From NCBI GenBank assembly GCA_035499735.1, contig DATJYC010000014.1, forward strand, positions 4,037 through 68,036: DNA of 64,000 nucleotides. The letters are read 5' to 3'. Below the pieces are notes generated by a model. That model saw only the letters and a list, made by a program, of their open reading frames with translations, had not been told where the DNA came from and searched no databases. Position numbers and translations under genes: made by a program. Source of the stretch: VBDM01 sp035499735. Lineage in GTDB: Bacteria; Pseudomonadota; Gammaproteobacteria; Burkholderiales; SG8-39. Of the stretch, positions 44,526 to 53,382 are shown piece after piece. Every line of letters begins with the position of its first letter. Position 1 is the first letter of the stretch.

Positions 44526-45539
44526 ATGTCTACGTTGAGGAAGGTTCTCGCTGCCGGTGCGCTCGCGCTCGTGTTCACGCCGGTCTGGGCGCAACCGGTC
44601 AAGATCCGCGCCGCGTACGTGGTGCCGGTGGCGAACTGGGCGCCGATCCTTTTCGAGAAGGAAGGCCTGGCAAGGCACCTCGGCAAGTCCTACACCTACG
44701 AGGCGCTGCGCTTCCAGGGAACGCCGCCGATGATCACCGCGCTCGCCAACAACGAGTTGGAGATCGCCGACCTCGCGTTCGCCTCCTTCGCCATCGCCGT
44801 CGAGAACGCCGGCATGAGGGATCTGCGCGTGATCGCCGACGAGTTCCAGGACGGCGTGCCGGGCTACTACAGCGACGAGTTTTTCGTCCTCAAGGACGGC
44901 CCGGTGAAGAGCGTGACCGACCTGAAGGGCAAGGTGCTCGCGACCAACGCCGCCGGGAGCGCCGTCGACATCGTCATGCGCGCGGCGCTGCGCAAGAGCG
45001 GTCTCGACGACAGGAAGGACGTCAGCGTAGTCGAGGCCGCCTTCCCGAACATGAAATCGATGCTGCTCAGCAGGAAAGTCGACGCGATTCCCGCGGTCAT
45101 CCCGTTCTCGTTCGACAAGGAGCTGCGCGAAGGCTCGCGCGTGCTCTTCACCCAGAAAGAGGTAGTGGGCCGCACGCAGATGATCATCTGGGCGGCACGC
45201 GAGGAGTTCATCAAGAAGAACCGCGCGGCGATGGTCGACTTCATGGAAGACGCGATCCGGGCGGTACACTGGTGGCTCGATCCGAAGAACCACAAGGAAG
45301 CCTGCGAGATCGCCGCGCGCGTGAGCAAGCGGCCGGCGGCCTCGTTCGAGGGCTGGCTCTTTACCAAGAACGGCCAGCAGGGCGACTATTACCGCGATCC
45401 CGACCTGCTGCCCGACCTGACGGCGATGCAGGCGAACATCGACCTGCAGCACCAGCTCGGCCTCGCCAAGGCGAGCATCGACGTGGCGAAGTATTCCGAT
45501 CTGTCGCTCGCGAGAGACGCGGCGAAGCGCGTCAAGTAG
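44526..45539 (+). CDS. NMT1/SsuA-type ABC importer solute-binding protein
   Basis: A 337-residue periplasmic protein with a cleavable signal (LAAGALALVFTPVWA). The fold is that of NrtA/SsuA/TauA and NMT1-like binders: KIRAAYVVPVANWAPILFEK, FQGTPPMITALANNELEIAD and SVTDLKGKVLATNAAGSAVD. A strong GAGGAGG precedes the ATG. A ligand with an acidic group is likely, and the neighbouring ligase suggests a carboxylic acid. Confidence 0.87.
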   Translation: MSTLRKVLAAGALALVFTPVWAQPVKIRAAYVVPVANWAPILFEKEGLARHLGKSYTYEALRFQGTPPMITALANNELEIADLAFASFAIAVENAGMRDLRVIADEFQDGVPGYYSDEFFVLKDGPVKSVTDLKGKVLATNAAGSAVDIVMRAALRKSGLDDRKDVSVVEAAFPNMKSMLLSRKVDAIPAVIPFSFDKELREGSRVLFTQKEVVGRTQMIIWAAREEFIKKNRAAMVDFMEDAIRAVHWWLDPKNHKEACEIAARVSKRPAASFEGWLFTKNGQQGDYYRDPDLLPDLTAMQANIDLQHQLGLAKASIDVAKYSDLSLARDAAKRVK

Positions 45540-45545
45540 CGCGAC

Positions 45546-46307
45546 GTGCCTGCAGCGAACCGCGCAGCGCTGGTGACCGGGGCCGCAAGCGGGATCGGCC
45601 GGGCGGCCGCGCTCGCGCTCGCGCGGGCGGGGTACGACGTCGTGATCAACTACAGCCGGAGCGAAAAGGAAGCGAAGGCGGTAGCCGAAGAGGCGCGGAA
45701 ATCCGGCGCAGGCGCGCTGCTGTCGCGCTGCGACGTGAGCGACGAGGCCGGCGTGCGGGCGATGCTGAAGTCGGTCGAAGACAAATTCGGGCGCCTGGAC
45801 GTGCTCATCAACAACGCTGGAACGACTGCGTCCTGGACTCCGAAGGACCTCGAAAGCCTTTCGCTTGAAGACTGGGACCGCGTGTTCGCGGTGAACGTGC
45901 GCGGGCTGTTTCAGGTCACCCGAGCGGCGGTGCATCTGCTCAAAGCCTCCAAGGGTTGCATCGTCAACACCGCGAGCATCGTCGGCCTGCGGCCCGGGCC
46001 TCAGCCGCTGCCTTACGCCGCGAGCAAGGCTGCGGTGGTCAACCTGACCAAGACGCTCGCCTGGAATCTCGGGCCGGACATCCGCGTCAACGCGGTCGCG
46101 CCGGGCTGGATGGAAGGCGACTGGATGCAGCGCATGCTCAAGGACAAATACGAGGACCTCATGGGCAAGCGCGCCAAGGCCACGCCGCTCAAGCGCGTCG
46201 TGACCGCGGAGGACGTCGCGGAGACGATGATGTCTTTAGTGCAGTCGAACCGCTTCGTGACCGGGGAGGTGATCGTGATCGACGGAGGGTTTACCAGCTC
46301 AACTTGA
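45546..46307 (+). CDS. Short-chain dehydrogenase/reductase
   Basis: A 253-residue Rossmann enzyme starting at GTG 45546. NAD(P) motif TGAASGIGRAAA, INNAGTTASW, catalytic Ser region IVNTASIVGLRPG, YAASKAAVVNLTKTL (Tyr/Lys) and a C-terminal FVTGEVIVIDGGFTSST match FabG-like SDRs. It is the last gene of the importer-ligase cluster and could oxidise or reduce the acyl intermediate. Confidence 0.88.
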   Translation: MPAANRAALVTGAASGIGRAAALALARAGYDVVINYSRSEKEAKAVAEEARKSGAGALLSRCDVSDEAGVRAMLKSVEDKFGRLDVLINNAGTTASWTPKDLESLSLEDWDRVFAVNVRGLFQVTRAAVHLLKASKGCIVNTASIVGLRPGPQPLPYAASKAAVVNLTKTLAWNLGPDIRVNAVAPGWMEGDWMQRMLKDKYEDLMGKRAKATPLKRVVTAEDVAETMMSLVQSNRFVTGEVIVIDGGFTSST

Positions 46308-46332
46308 TCAGGAGTGCGGGTATCGCCAGACT

Positions 46333-46419
<87 letters not shown>

Positions 46420-46459
46420 GAAAGGGCCGCGCCATTTCCGGTCTTCAGCCCGAGGGCGG

Positions 46460-46487
46460 ATTCTATAGGAAAGAGCCGATTTGTCAA
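46460..46487 (-). promoter_or_regulatory. Strong sigma70 promoter for tRNA-Leu
   Basis: On the minus strand TTGACA (6/6) at 46487-46482, a 16-base spacer and TAGAAT (5/6) at 46465-46460, about 40 bases upstream of the tRNA. The -35 overlaps the divergent rnr start codon at 46481. Confidence 0.7.
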
Positions 46488-48691
46488 CGAAAAAGCAGCG
46501 CCGCCCCCTCGATCCCCATCGGGAGAGGGAGGCAGCGCGATACGAAAATCCCATAGCGAGCCGCGAGCTCATTCTTCAGACGCTCGCCGAGGCGGGCGTG
46601 CCGCTCTCCGATTCCGAGCTCGCACAACGCCTCGCGATCACCCGCGACGAGCGCGAGGCGTTCGAGCGGCGGCTGGCTGCGATGGAGCGCGAGGCGCAGA
46701 TACTGCGCAACCGCAAGGGCGCGATCCTCGTCGCGAGGAAGGCGCGTCTGATCGCCGGCCGCGTCGAAGGGCATCCGGAGGGATACGGCTTCGTCGTTCC
46801 GGAGGAGGGCGAGGATCTGTACCTCGGCCCGCACGAGATGCGGAAGGTCCTGCACGGCGACCGCGTGATGGTCCGCGTGTCCGGTATGGACCGCCGCGGG
46901 CGCGCCGAGGCGAAGATCGTCGAGGTCGTCGAACGTGTCAACCATCGCGTAGTCGGCCGCCTGCGGAGTGAGCACGGCATTCTGTTCGTCGAGCCCTCGG
47001 AGCGCCGCATCAGCCAGAACATCCACGTCGCTACCGAGGATGCGGGCGGGGCGCGCGCCGGCCAGGTCGTGGTCGCCGAGCTCACCGCGCAGCCCGACGG
47101 CCACACCGAGCCGATCGGCCGCATCGTCGAAGTGCTGGGCGAGGCGGCCGACCCCGGAATCGAGATCGAGATCGCGCTGCGCAAGCACGACCTGCCGTTC
47201 AGGTTCTCGCCGCGCGCGGAGGAGCTCGCCCGGGGATACCCGGAGGCGCCCGGCGCCGGTGATCTCGCGGGCCGCGAGGATCTGCGGGGGTTGGAGCTCG
47301 TCACCATCGACGGCGAGACGGCGCGCGACTTCGACGACGCGGTCTGGTGCGAGAAGACGCGCGACGGCTTCCGGCTCATCGTCGCCATCGCCGACGTCAG
47401 CCATTACGTGCGCGACGGGGATGCGCTCGACGCCGATTCGCGCGAGCGCGGCAACTCGGTGTACTTTCCCCGCCGCGTCATCCCCATGCTGCCCGAGCGC
47501 CTGTCGAACGGCCTGTGCTCGCTCAACCCGGACGTCGACCGGCTGTGCATGGCGTGCGACATGTCGATCGGCCCCAAGGGGCAGATCGCGCGCTACCGCT
47601 TCTACCCCGCGGTGATGCGATCGCGCGCGCGGCTGACCTATACGACGGTGGCCGCGGCGCTTTCGAATCCGCACGGAGAGGCGGCACGGGGGCTCAAGGC
47701 CCTGCTGCCGCGGCTGCAGCTGCTCGAGCTCCTCTTCAAGGCGCTGCTCCGGGCACGCGAAGAGCGCGGCGCGATCGATTTCGAGACGATCGAGACCCAG
47801 TTCGTCTTCGACGAGCAGAACCGGCTGCTGCGCATCGACCGCGTCGAGCGCAACGATGCCCACCGCATCATCGAGGAATGCATGCTCGCCGCCAACGTTT
47901 GCGCTTCGGATTTCCTGTCGGCGCGCAAGCACCCGACGCTGTACCGCGTCCACGAGGGGCCGACGCCGGAGAAGCTGAAAGCGCTGCGCGAGTTCCTCAA
48001 GGGCTTCGGCCTGCAGCTCGCCGGCGGCGACAGGCCGACCGCCAAGCACTACGCGAAGCTGCTGGAGACCGTGCGCAAGCGGCCCGACGTGCAGCTGCTG
48101 CAGACGGTGCTGCTGCGCTCGCTGCAGCAGGCGCAGTACAGCCCGGAGAACGTCGGCCACTTCGGTCTCGCCTACGAGCACTACACGCATTTCACCTCGC
48201 CGATCCGCCGCTATCCCGACCTGCTGGTGCACCGCTCGATCAAGGCGGCGCTAGAGGGCGGCCGCTACAAGCCGGGGAACTGGGCCGATCTCGGCGCGCA
48301 TTGCTCGCAGACCGAGCGGCGGGCGGACGAGGCGACCCGCGAGGTCGCCGCCTGGCTCAGGTGCTATTACATGCGCGACCGCGTCGGCGAGGAGTTCGAA
48401 GGCTCGGTCTCGGCGGTCACCGGCTTTGGCATCTTCGTCGCGCTCGACGATTTCTACGTCGAGGGGCTGGTGCACATCTCCGAGCTGGGGCAGGATTATT
48501 TCCAGTTCGACGCGACCCGCCATCAGCTGGTCGGCGACCGCACGCGCAAGGTCTTCCGCCTCGCCGACCGCGTGCGGGTGAAGATCGCGCGCGTGGACCT
48601 GGAGACGAGCCGGCTCGATTTCCTGCTCGCCGGTGACTCTGCGACGGGCCCGCGCCATGTCCGCACCCTGCGGCGGCGCTCGCGCAGCTAG
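46481..48691 (+). CDS. rnr: Ribonuclease R
   Basis: A 736-residue 3'-5' exoribonuclease. An N-terminal winged helix (SRELILQTLAEAGVPLSDSE), two cold-shock domains, the RNB catalytic core (DGETARDFDDAVWCEKTRDG with Asp ligands; RNSVYFPRRVIPMLPE-like GNSVYFPRRVIPMLPERLSN) and a C-terminal S1 domain (GSVSAVTGFGIFVALDDFYV) are in order. The start is TTG 46481 after AGGAAAG; the protein lines up with relatives from there. rlmB follows 12 bases on, a conserved rnr-rlmB pair. Confidence 0.96.
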   Translation: MSTKKQRRPLDPHREREAARYENPIASRELILQTLAEAGVPLSDSELAQRLAITRDEREAFERRLAAMEREAQILRNRKGAILVARKARLIAGRVEGHPEGYGFVVPEEGEDLYLGPHEMRKVLHGDRVMVRVSGMDRRGRAEAKIVEVVERVNHRVVGRLRSEHGILFVEPSERRISQNIHVATEDAGGARAGQVVVAELTAQPDGHTEPIGRIVEVLGEAADPGIEIEIALRKHDLPFRFSPRAEELARGYPEAPGAGDLAGREDLRGLELVTIDGETARDFDDAVWCEKTRDGFRLIVAIADVSHYVRDGDALDADSRERGNSVYFPRRVIPMLPERLSNGLCSLNPDVDRLCMACDMSIGPKGQIARYRFYPAVMRSRARLTYTTVAAALSNPHGEAARGLKALLPRLQLLELLFKALLRAREERGAIDFETIETQFVFDEQNRLLRIDRVERNDAHRIIEECMLAANVCASDFLSARKHPTLYRVHEGPTPEKLKALREFLKGFGLQLAGGDRPTAKHYAKLLETVRKRPDVQLLQTVLLRSLQQAQYSPENVGHFGLAYEHYTHFTSPIRRYPDLLVHRSIKAALEGGRYKPGNWADLGAHCSQTERRADEATREVAAWLRCYYMRDRVGEEFEGSVSAVTGFGIFVALDDFYVEGLVHISELGQDYFQFDATRHQLVGDRTRKVFRLADRVRVKIARVDLETSRLDFLLAGDSATGPRHVRTLRRRSRS

Positions 48692-48703
48692 AGTTGAGGA
48701 CCG

Positions 48704-49450
48704 ATGAAGCCGACGCGAGCGGTGTTCGGCTTCCACGCCGTGCTCGCGCGGCTGCGCGCCGACGCCGCCTCGGTCGTCGAGCTGTATCTCGACGAGAACC
48801 GCAAGGACGCGCGCGCGAAGGACCTCGCCCTCGCCGCGGAGAAGGCGGGCGTGGCGCTGATGCGCGTTCCGACCAAGCGCCTCGACGGCTTCTACGGCGG
48901 CGGACGCCACCAGGGCGTGGTCGCGATCGTGTTCGACAAGCCCTCGCGCGAGAGCCTGGAAGACCTGCTCGACTCGCTCAAGGAGCCGCCGCTGCTGCTC
49001 GTCCTCGACGGCGTCACCGACCCCCACAACCTGGGGGCCTGCCTGAGGGTGGCCGACGCGGCGGGAGCCCACGCCGTGGTCGCGCCCAAGGACCGCGCCG
49101 CCGGAATCGGCGCGGTCGTGTCGAAGGTCGCGAGCGGGGCCGCCGACTCGGTTCCCTACTACATGGTAACCAATCTCGCGCGCACGCTGGACGATCTGAA
49201 GGAGCGCAGCATCTGGATCGTCGGCGCCGACGAGGACGCCGAGAAGACGCTGTACGAGTCCGATCTCCCCGAAGAGATCGCCTGGGTGCTCGGCGCGGAG
49301 GGCGAGGGCATGCGGCGCCTCACGCGCGAGCGCTGCGACCTGCTCGTGCGCATTCCCATGCTGGGCAGCGTCGCGAGCCTCAACGTGTCGGTGGCGAGCG
49401 GCCTTTGCCTGTTCGAGTCGCGCAGGCGCCGGGCGGCCAAAGTCGGGTAA
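48704..49450 (+). CDS. rlmB: 23S rRNA (guanosine2251-2'-O)-methyltransferase
   Basis: A 248-residue SPOUT (TrmH-family) enzyme. An N-terminal substrate-binding domain (FGFHAVLARLRADAASVVEL) precedes the knotted domain: LVLDGVTDPHNLGACLRVAD, WVLGAEGEGMRRLTRERCD and IPMLGSVASLNVSVASGLCL are the three SPOUT motifs. It methylates G2251 in the ribosomal P loop. It is paired with rnr. Confidence 0.95.
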   Translation: MKPTRAVFGFHAVLARLRADAASVVELYLDENRKDARAKDLALAAEKAGVALMRVPTKRLDGFYGGGRHQGVVAIVFDKPSRESLEDLLDSLKEPPLLLVLDGVTDPHNLGACLRVADAAGAHAVVAPKDRAAGIGAVVSKVASGAADSVPYYMVTNLARTLDDLKERSIWIVGADEDAEKTLYESDLPEEIAWVLGAEGEGMRRLTRERCDLLVRIPMLGSVASLNVSVASGLCLFESRRRRAAKVG

Positions 49451-49477
49451 CATCGCCCCAAACCGGGAAGCGACTGG

Positions 49478-50560
49478 ATGGCCGAACCCCGACGCGACCT
49501 CACGCTCACCGTGCTCGCCGTGCTGTCTCTCGGCGGGCTCATGGCCGCATCCCTGTGGGTGCTCAAGCCCTTCCTGGGGGCGCTCACGTGGGCGACGATG
49601 ATCGTGGTGGCGACCTGGCCGCTGCTGCTCAGGGTGGAGAAGGCGGTCGGGAACCGGCGCTGGCTGGCCGTGACGGTGATGTCGCTCATCCAGCTGCTGG
49701 TGCTGATCGTGCCGCTCTCTGCCGCGATCGCGACGATCGTGGGCAACATCAACACCATCGGCGACTGGATCAAGGCCCTGGGCGACTTCAAGGTACCCGC
49801 GCCGCCGTCCTGGCTCGCCGCTCTTCCCGTCCTGGGCGACTCCGCGACGCAGATCTGGCAGGAGGTCGCGACCGAGGGCGTCGAGGTGCTCACCGCGAAA
49901 CTCGCCCCCTACGCCGGCAGCTTGAGCAGGCAGTTCGTCTCCGAGATCGGCAACTTCGGCGTGGTGTTCATCCAGTTCCTGCTCACGGTGCTGATCGCGG
50001 CGATCTTGTACGCACAGGGCGAGGGCGCGGCCTCGTGGGCGAAACGCTTCGGTGCGCGCCTGGCCGGCAGGCGCGGCGAGCACCTTGTCGCTCTATCCGG
50101 CCAGGCGATACGCGGCGTGGCCTTGGGGGTCGTCGTGACCGCGCTGATCCAGGCCATCATCGGCGGCCTGGGCCTTTTCATCGCCAGAGTGCCCTTCGCA
50201 GCCGTCCTGACTGCGGTGATGTTCATGTGCACCGTGGCTCAGATCGGTCCGCTTCCGGTCCTGCTTCCCGCCGTCGGATGGCTCTATTGGAGCGGGCGGC
50301 CTGGCTGGGGCACCTTCCTGCTCGTGGTCACGCTCATCGCCGCCACGGTCGACAACTTCATCAGGCCGTTCCTGATCAAGAAGGGCGCAGACCTCCCGCT
50401 CCTGCTGATCTTCGCCGGCGTGATCGGAGGGCTGATCGGCTTCGGCCTGATCGGGATCTTCGTCGGCCCGGTCGTCCTCGCAGTGACCTACACACTGCTG
50501 CGCGCCTGGATCGAGGAAGGCGACGACCGCCACGGGTCGCGCACGGAAGGGGGATCCTAG
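49478..50560 (+). CDS. AI-2E family transporter (PerM/YdiK-like)
   Basis: A 360-residue protein with about seven to eight membrane helices. LKPFLGALTWATMIVVATWP near the N-terminus and PAVGWLYWSGRPGWGTFLLV, then DNFIRPFLIKKGADLPLLLI near the C-terminus are typical of this family. Members include autoinducer-2 exporters and Na/H antiporter-like proteins, so the substrate is open. The end overlaps the convergent MetE-like gene by 4 bases. Confidence 0.87.
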   Translation: MAEPRRDLTLTVLAVLSLGGLMAASLWVLKPFLGALTWATMIVVATWPLLLRVEKAVGNRRWLAVTVMSLIQLLVLIVPLSAAIATIVGNINTIGDWIKALGDFKVPAPPSWLAALPVLGDSATQIWQEVATEGVEVLTAKLAPYAGSLSRQFVSEIGNFGVVFIQFLLTVLIAAILYAQGEGAASWAKRFGARLAGRRGEHLVALSGQAIRGVALGVVVTALIQAIIGGLGLFIARVPFAAVLTAVMFMCTVAQIGPLPVLLPAVGWLYWSGRPGWGTFLLVVTLIAATVDNFIRPFLIKKGADLPLLLIFAGVIGGLIGFGLIGIFVGPVVLAVTYTLLRAWIEEGDDRHGSRTEGGS

Positions 50561-51783
50561 ATACGCGAGCGGGGACGGCGCTTGCGCGCGCGGCTCGCGG
50601 CGGCCGGCCGCCGCGAGCGCTTCTTCCACAGACGCTCCGAGGCGATGCGCGCTCCTTCGGTCATCGCGCTGAACTTCGCCCAGACCACGCTTTCGTGGAT
50701 CTCCTGGGACCCGGCGAAGGTGCCGAAGCCGCAGTCGGCTCCGGCGATCACGTTCTCGCGGCCCACCGCGCCCGCGAAGCGCACGATGCGCTCGGCGATC
50801 AGCTGCGGGTGCTCGACCATCACGTTCGACTGGGTGATGACGCCGGGAATCAGCACCGTACCCTCGGGCAGCCTCACGTTTCTCCACAAAGACCACTCGT
50901 GCTCGTGGCGGGGGTTGGCCGCCTCGAAGGAGTAGGCGCCGGCGCGCACCCTCAGGATGATGTCGATGAAATCCTTCAGCTCCATGTCGTGCACGCGCGG
51001 GCCGATGTTGATGCCGTAGCAGGTGTGCCAGCGCACGCGCTCGCGCTGGATGCCGCGCAGCGCGTGGTTAAGGGCCTCGATGCGCTGCATCGCCCACCTG
51101 CGGATCTCCTTGATGCTCCGGTCGGGGCTGAGGGCGTAGTAGGTCGCGATGCGGGGGTCGTCGATCTGCAGGAGCAGCCCCGCGTCGACGATGGCCCGGT
51201 ATTCCTCGTGCATCGCGTCGGCGATGGCGTAGAGGTAGTCCTCGTCGGTCTTGTAGTAGCGGTTCGTCTGCCACTCTTCGATGCCGGCGGGCGAGATCGC
51301 GGGAAGGAATGCTTCCTCGACGCTCGTTCCCTCGAGCGCAGCCTTGAGGTTCGCGATGTCGGTCTGCACCTGAGCGTGGCCCTTGTACGAGATCGGCCCG
51401 GTGCACACCATGTGAGGCAGCGACGCTGCGGGGCTGGGCAGCGCCCGCCCGAACCATTCGTAGAACTCCGGGAACGCCCTGAACTCGCGCGAACCGGCGA
51501 ACGGGCTGCCGCTGCGTCCGCGGTCGACCTCGAATCCGGCGAGGCGCTCGTTGACGTAAGGGATGAAGCCCGCCTTGCCCATCTCGCCGTCGTCGACGAC
51601 GTCGATTCCGAGGCGTATCTGCCTCGCGACAATGTCGACGACCGCGCTTCGTACGCGCGCGGCGTAGGCCTCGCGGTCATACGGCTCGCCCTTCCCTTTG
51701 GCCTGGATGAGCTTGAGCAGGTCGGCGGGGCGCGGCAGGCTGCCCGCGTGGGTGGTGAGGATGCGGTCTTCGCTTCGTTTCAT
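50557..51783 (-). CDS. Cobalamin-independent methionine synthase-like protein (MetE C-terminal domain)
   Basis: A 408-residue protein of the MetE catalytic-domain family without the N-terminal MetE half. TTHAGSLPRPADLLKLI at the start, GIDVVDDGEMGKAGFIPYVN, WHTCYGINIGPRVHDMELKD (His-x-Cys zinc ligands) and NVIAGADCGFGTFAG (third ligand) are seen. Such stand-alone forms may act as methyltransferases on other substrates. The C-terminal tail is very basic (KRRPRSRI). It overlaps the small upstream gene by 4 bases. Confidence 0.85.
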   Translation of the reverse strand: MKRSEDRILTTHAGSLPRPADLLKLIQAKGKGEPYDREAYAARVRSAVVDIVARQIRLGIDVVDDGEMGKAGFIPYVNERLAGFEVDRGRSGSPFAGSREFRAFPEFYEWFGRALPSPAASLPHMVCTGPISYKGHAQVQTDIANLKAALEGTSVEEAFLPAISPAGIEEWQTNRYYKTDEDYLYAIADAMHEEYRAIVDAGLLLQIDDPRIATYYALSPDRSIKEIRRWAMQRIEALNHALRGIQRERVRWHTCYGINIGPRVHDMELKDFIDIILRVRAGAYSFEAANPRHEHEWSLWRNVRLPEGTVLIPGVITQSNVMVEHPQLIAERIVRFAGAVGRENVIAGADCGFGTFAGSQEIHESVVWAKFSAMTEGARIASERLWKKRSRRPAAASRARKRRPRSRI

Positions 51784-52031
51784 CGCCCGGTCTCCAGCTC
51801 GGCTTCGATCTTCCGCAGCTCCGCGGCAAGACGCAGCGACCTGCGTATGGGCACGCCGGCCTTCGCGTACCAGTAGCGGGCGTTCTCCAGGTCGCCTTCG
51901 AGCCGGTGAACTAGGCCGTGCATGTGGAACGCAACCTTGTCTTCCAGGTCCATCACCAGCTCATGCGCCTTCTGCCATTCCCTGCGGCGCAGGTGGGCAA
52001 GGGCGAGCCGGCGCTTGTCGTTGCTTCTCAC
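51780..52031 (-). CDS. Small TPR-like hypothetical protein
   Basis: An 83-residue protein with helices such as LALAHLRRREWQKAHELVMD and HRLEGDLENARYWYAKAG, which resemble one and a half TPR units. No signal peptide. It starts 1 base after the PsiE-like gene and its stop overlaps the MetE-like start, so it is part of a four-gene minus-strand operon. Function unknown. Confidence 0.65.
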   Translation of the reverse strand: MRSNDKRRLALAHLRRREWQKAHELVMDLEDKVAFHMHGLVHRLEGDLENARYWYAKAGVPIRRSLRLAAELRKIEAELETGR

Positions 52032-52032
52032 G

Positions 52033-52491
52033 CTAGTCGCGGCCGTCGGCCTTCTGGGAAGGGAACTTCGAGGAGCCGAAGCGGATCACCAGCGTCGCGA
52101 GCGCGAGGAGCAGAATCGCGCCGGAAACGACGACGATACTCGTGTCCATGGTGTTGGGGCTGTCGTGGTGCGCCTGCACGTCGGAGATCAGGAGGCGCGT
52201 CAGCGCGGTCATGGCGACGTAGATCAGAAACCGGACGGGCATGTGCTTCGTCTTGAAGTAGATACCGACCATCGCGCCGAGCTCGAGGTAGATGAAGAGC
52301 AGCAGGATGTCCTCGATGGAGGCGTGCCCCTTGGTCGTCATGCCGAAGAATGCGATCGCCGCCGACCAGACGATGGCGCCGCCGATCGCGAAGAGCGCGA
52401 GGTAGTGGAACGCGTCCACGAGGACGTTGCCGAAGGCGTCGGCGACGACGCCCATGCGCTTGTGCGTTGCTTCAGCCCATGTGAGCTTCAT
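52033..52491 (-). CDS. Phosphate-starvation-inducible PsiE-like membrane protein
   Basis: A 152-residue protein with four membrane helices and the PsiE-family pattern: FHYLALFAIGGAIVWSAAIA, HASIEDILLLFIYLELGAMV, GIYFKTKHMPVRFLIYVAMT. The function of PsiE is not known. No Pho box was recognised in front of it. It lies 9 bases after the DUF2277 gene. Confidence 0.85.
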   Translation of the reverse strand: MKLTWAEATHKRMGVVADAFGNVLVDAFHYLALFAIGGAIVWSAAIAFFGMTTKGHASIEDILLLFIYLELGAMVGIYFKTKHMPVRFLIYVAMTALTRLLISDVQAHHDSPNTMDTSIVVVSGAILLLALATLVIRFGSSKFPSQKADGRD

Positions 52492-52500
52492 TGGTCCCCC

Positions 52501-52773
52501 TTATCTCGTGCCGAACCTTGCCGCGGTCCTTGCCCTGGCCCTTGCCGCTTCCACTTCTCGATTTCGCGGCTCGGCATTGGTCACCAGCGACCCGATGAGC
52601 GCGCGTGCCGCGGCCGTGACCTCCTCGACCGCGTGATCGAAGACTACCTGGTTCGCCTTGGACGGACTCGCGAAGCCGCTCAGCTTGCGGACGAACTGCC
52701 GGGATGCCGCCTGGATCTCCTCGTCGGTGGCCGGCGGGTCGAAGTTGAACAGGGTCTTGATGCTTCTGCACAC
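52501..52773 (-). CDS. DUF2277 family protein
   Basis: A 90-residue protein starting MCRSIKTLFNFDPPATDEEI and continuing AASRQFVRKLSGF, matching DUF2277. It is soluble, with a basic C-terminus, and of unknown function. First gene of the minus-strand set that ends with the MetE-like gene, divergent from rpsF. Confidence 0.85.
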   Translation of the reverse strand: MCRSIKTLFNFDPPATDEEIQAASRQFVRKLSGFASPSKANQVVFDHAVEEVTAAARALIGSLVTNAEPRNREVEAARARARTAARFGTR

Positions 52774-52810
52774 GATCGGCCTCCGGTTGACGGATCCGGA
52801 ATATGATAGC

Positions 52811-52840
52811 TTGCCTCTTGGGTCTTGATTCGGCTACAAT
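52811..52840 (+). promoter_or_regulatory. Promoter candidate for the rpsF operon
   Basis: TTGCCT (-35, 4/6) at 52811-52816, an 18-base spacer and TACAAT (-10, 5/6) at 52835-52840, about 110 bases before rpsF. Confidence 0.55.
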
Positions 52841-52851
52841 TCGCGCTCTCG

Positions 52852-52878
52852 ACGACCGCTCCGGCGGTCGTTTGTTTT
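52852..52878 (+). terminator. Hairpin with T-rich tail in the rpsF leader (possible attenuator)
   Basis: ACGACCGC (52852-52859), loop TCCG and GCGGTCGT (52864-52871) make an 8-bp stem followed by TTGTTTT. It would form at the very 5' end of the message made from the promoter at 52811, upstream of rpsF and with no other gene before it on this strand. Regulation of rpsF by the S6:S18 complex binding its leader is known in other bacteria; whether this hairpin takes part is not shown. Confidence 0.45.
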
Positions 52879-52949
52879 CAACCCTGCCGCACCGTCCCCG
52901 CCGCGTCGCAACGGCGGACTTGAGCGGGCGGCTTCATCCATAGGGAGCC

Positions 52950-53378
52950 ATGATGCGACATTACGAAGTGTGTTTCATCGTCCACCCGGACCAGAGCGAG
53001 CAGGTCCCGGCGATGATCGAGCGTTACCGCGCGACGGTGACCTCGAGGAACGGCAAGATCCACCGGCTCGAGGATTGGGGTCGCCGCCAGCTCGCGTTTC
53101 CGCTCGCCAAGGTCCACAAGGCGCACTACGTGCTGATGAACATCGAGTGCGACTCGGAGACGCTGGGCGAGCTCGAGCATTCCTTCAAGTTCAACGACGC
53201 GGTGCTGCGCCACCTCATCATCAAGATGGAGCGGGCCTGGACAACGCCCTCGCCGATGATGAAGGAGGAAAAGTCCAAGTCGGTGCTGAACCCGGGCGAG
53301 GCGCCACGCCCCGAGGCGCCGCGCACCGAGGCGCCGCGCACCGAGGCGCCGACGCCCGCGGAGCCGGCGAAAGTCTGA
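52950..53378 (+). CDS. rpsF: 30S ribosomal protein S6
   Basis: A 142-residue protein. MRHYEVCFIVHPDQSEQVPA, KIHRLEDWGRRQLAFPLAKV and HKAHYVLMNIECDSETLGEL are classic S6. It binds S18 on the 30S platform. The C-terminal 40 residues are a Pro/Glu/Ala tail with a threefold EAPRTEAP-type repeat, longer than in E. coli. AGGGAGC precedes ATG 52950. Confidence 0.97.
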   Translation: MMRHYEVCFIVHPDQSEQVPAMIERYRATVTSRNGKIHRLEDWGRRQLAFPLAKVHKAHYVLMNIECDSETLGELEHSFKFNDAVLRHLIIKMERAWTTPSPMMKEEKSKSVLNPGEAPRPEAPRTEAPRTEAPTPAEPAKV

Positions 53379-53382
53379 CGCG

